A DNA stretch of 5,462 nt from Actinomycetes bacterium (GTDB lineage Bacteria > Actinomycetota > Coriobacteriia > Anaerosomatales > JAJZPX01), in NCBI GenBank assembly GCA_021811025.1, contig JAJZPX010000151.1:1-5462 (forward strand), given 5' to 3'. The stretch's first letter is position 1. Each line of letters opens with the position of its first letter. Positions 4,383-5,462 of this stretch are shown piece by piece. Below the pieces are notes generated by a model. The model was not told the origin of the DNA, did no database searches, and saw nothing but the letters and a program-made list of their open reading frames with translations. The position numbers were made by a program, and so were the translations under genes.

Positions 4383-5462
4383 GTGAGCGCGTTCGTCACG
4401 CAGATCGTGCTGCGCGAGTGGCTGATGACGCCGCTCGTCATCGTGCTGGCGGTCGTGCCCGGCCTCGGGTTCGCCGCGGTCGTCGCGCGGCGCATCCGGC
4501 TGTCGTGGCCCGAGACCATCGTCGCGAGCTTCGCGTTCTCCGTCGCGATGACGTCGGCCGTCGCCACCGCGTGCTATCTGCTGAACCTGCGCCTCGACGT
4601 GGTGCTCGCCGCGTACCTCGCGTTCATCCCGGTCAGCGTGTGGTTCTTCGTCAAGGAGCACCGGAACGGGCAGCTTCGCAGACCGCCGGCCGACAAGGCC
4701 GGGCTCATCCTCGCGGGCGCCGCGGCGCTCGTCGCGATGATCGAGCGGCCGTGGTTCCGCTCGGGCGCGGACACCTTCTACCACCTGGCCGCGACGCGCT
4801 CGCTGCTCGCGACGCAGCGGGCGCTCGTCACCGACCCGTTCCAGGGCACGGACATCCACGTTCTCGACCCGACTTCGGGCGTCTGGCACACGATCCAGGC
4901 GATCTTCAGCCGGTCGCTGTTCACCGACGTCGCGACACTCTATCTCGGGATCACCGCGCTCGGGGCGGGGCTGACGGTGCTCGCGTTCTGGGTGCTGGCG
5001 AGGCGCGTCGGCGGCAGCGAGAAGGCGGCCACCATCGCGACTGTGGCGATGGCGGCCGTCGCGTACCACTTCGACTTCCGCGTGATGGCGTACCCGAAGC
5101 ACGTCTCCGAGGCGCTGCTGTTCTTCGGCATCGCCGTGCTGGTGCGGCTGCTCGACGAGCCCGCGTGGCCAAGCGTCGCGCTCGCGGCGGTCGTCGGCGT
5201 CGCGACCACCACGATGCACCTCGCCGCCGCGGAGTTCCTCTTCCTCGCCGGCGGCTTCATGATGCTCGCGCTCGCGTTCGGGACGGGCATGGAGCGCCTG
5301 GTCGCGAAGGAGCGCTGGTGGGGGCGGCAGCTCGGCATGGTCGCCGCCGCGCTCGGCCTGACCGCGGCCATGTCGGTGCCGATCCTGCTGCCGAAGGTGG
5401 GCGCGCTGTCGGGGAGCTCGGTCATCGGGGCGAACAGCTTCCTGCAGCTCTCCGACCACGTG
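4383..5462 (+). CDS. Polytopic membrane protein, GT-C glycosyltransferase-like, 3' end outside window
   Basis: The frame is open from GTG 4383 to the last base (360 codons) with no stop, so the C-terminus is missing. The product is strongly hydrophobic. Likely membrane helices by eye are at about 16-35, 44-67, 71-90, 105-121, 183-206, 214-230, 244-258, 262-282, 284-300 and 317-337. Between the fourth and fifth lies a long polar loop with D130-T-F-Y-H134 (after SGA) and D162-P-T-S-G-V-W-H169. An acidic residue followed by aromatic and His residues in the first large outer loop is typical of GT-C enzymes (Stt3, PMT and ArnT-like) that take sugars from polyprenyl-phosphate donors. The family assignment is therefore suggestive, not proven; a polymerase- or flippase-like membrane protein is the alternative. 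The gene starts 21 bases after the GT4 stop, in the same frame, and has only a weak ribosome binding site, so coupling to GT4 translation is plausible. Its job would be lipid-linked glycan assembly with the two upstream enzymes. Confidence 0.75.
   Translation, partial: MSAFVTQIVLREWLMTPLVIVLAVVPGLGFAAVVARRIRLSWPETIVASFAFSVAMTSAVATACYLLNLRLDVVLAAYLAFIPVSVWFFVKEHRNGQLRRPPADKAGLILAGAAALVAMIERPWFRSGADTFYHLAATRSLLATQRALVTDPFQGTDIHVLDPTSGVWHTIQAIFSRSLFTDVATLYLGITALGAGLTVLAFWVLARRVGGSEKAATIATVAMAAVAYHFDFRVMAYPKHVSEALLFFGIAVLVRLLDEPAWPSVALAAVVGVATTTMHLAAAEFLFLAGGFMMLALAFGTGMERLVAKERWWGRQLGMVAAALGLTAAMSVPILLPKVGALSGSSVIGANSFLQLSDHV

Noticed and set aside
3006..5459. Very long open frame on the minus strand (817 codons)
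   Set aside because: It lies antisense to the GT2, GT4 and membrane protein genes, its product is a monotonous Arg/Glu/His/Asp-rich sequence with no domain, and long antisense frames are expected in GC-rich genes.

Overview
This is a high-GC (roughly 70% by eye) bacterial segment. Six genes are supported: five read left to right and one right to left. The organism is not identifiable with certainty. The high GC, frequent GTG starts, an iron-sulfur ferredoxin:disulfide-reductase-like protein typical of anaerobes, and an Amidase_3 enzyme of a type I associate with anaerobic Gram-positives together suggest an anaerobic or microaerophilic high-GC bacterium, perhaps an actinobacterial lineage such as Coriobacteriia. 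That placement is inference.

Layout. (1) Bases 2-799: the C-terminal part of an N-acetylmuramoyl-L-alanine amidase (Amidase_3), preceded by a Pro/Ala/Lys-rich linker; its 5' end lies outside the window. (2) Bases 800-960: a spacer with a conspicuous AT-rich patch, a possible promoter, a 10-bp palindrome and a strong ribosome binding site. (3) Bases 961-1617: a protein with the ferredoxin-thioredoxin reductase catalytic signature CPC-X14-CPC-X12-CHC plus an unrecognised C-terminal extension of about 110 residues. (4) Bases 2074-1607 on the minus strand: a small HAD-superfamily protein of the 'soluble P-type ATPase' type, whose 3' end overlaps that of gene 3 tail-to-tail by 11 bp. (5) Bases 2075-2244: a divergent control region with a TATACT box followed at once by a perfect 12-bp palindrome. 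(6) Bases 2245-5462: a tightly packed operon of a GT2 glycosyltransferase with two C-terminal membrane helices, a GT4 glycosyltransferase overlapping it by 4 bases, and a polytopic membrane protein resembling GT-C glycosyltransferases that runs off the window end.

How they fit together. The GT2-GT4-membrane protein set looks like part of a surface glycan or lipid-linked saccharide pathway. A plausible model is that the GT2 makes a polyprenyl-phosphate sugar, the GT4 adds sugars from nucleotide donors on the cytoplasmic face, and the membrane enzyme uses a lipid-linked donor at the outer face. The amidase is a separate cell-wall remodelling function. The iron-sulfur disulfide reductase and the HAD protein are apparently independent housekeeping or redox genes. 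No RNA gene, CRISPR array, insertion sequence, phage gene or convincing intrinsic terminator was seen. I found no strong sign of a wholly new system. The least explained item is the C-terminal extension of the disulfide reductase.
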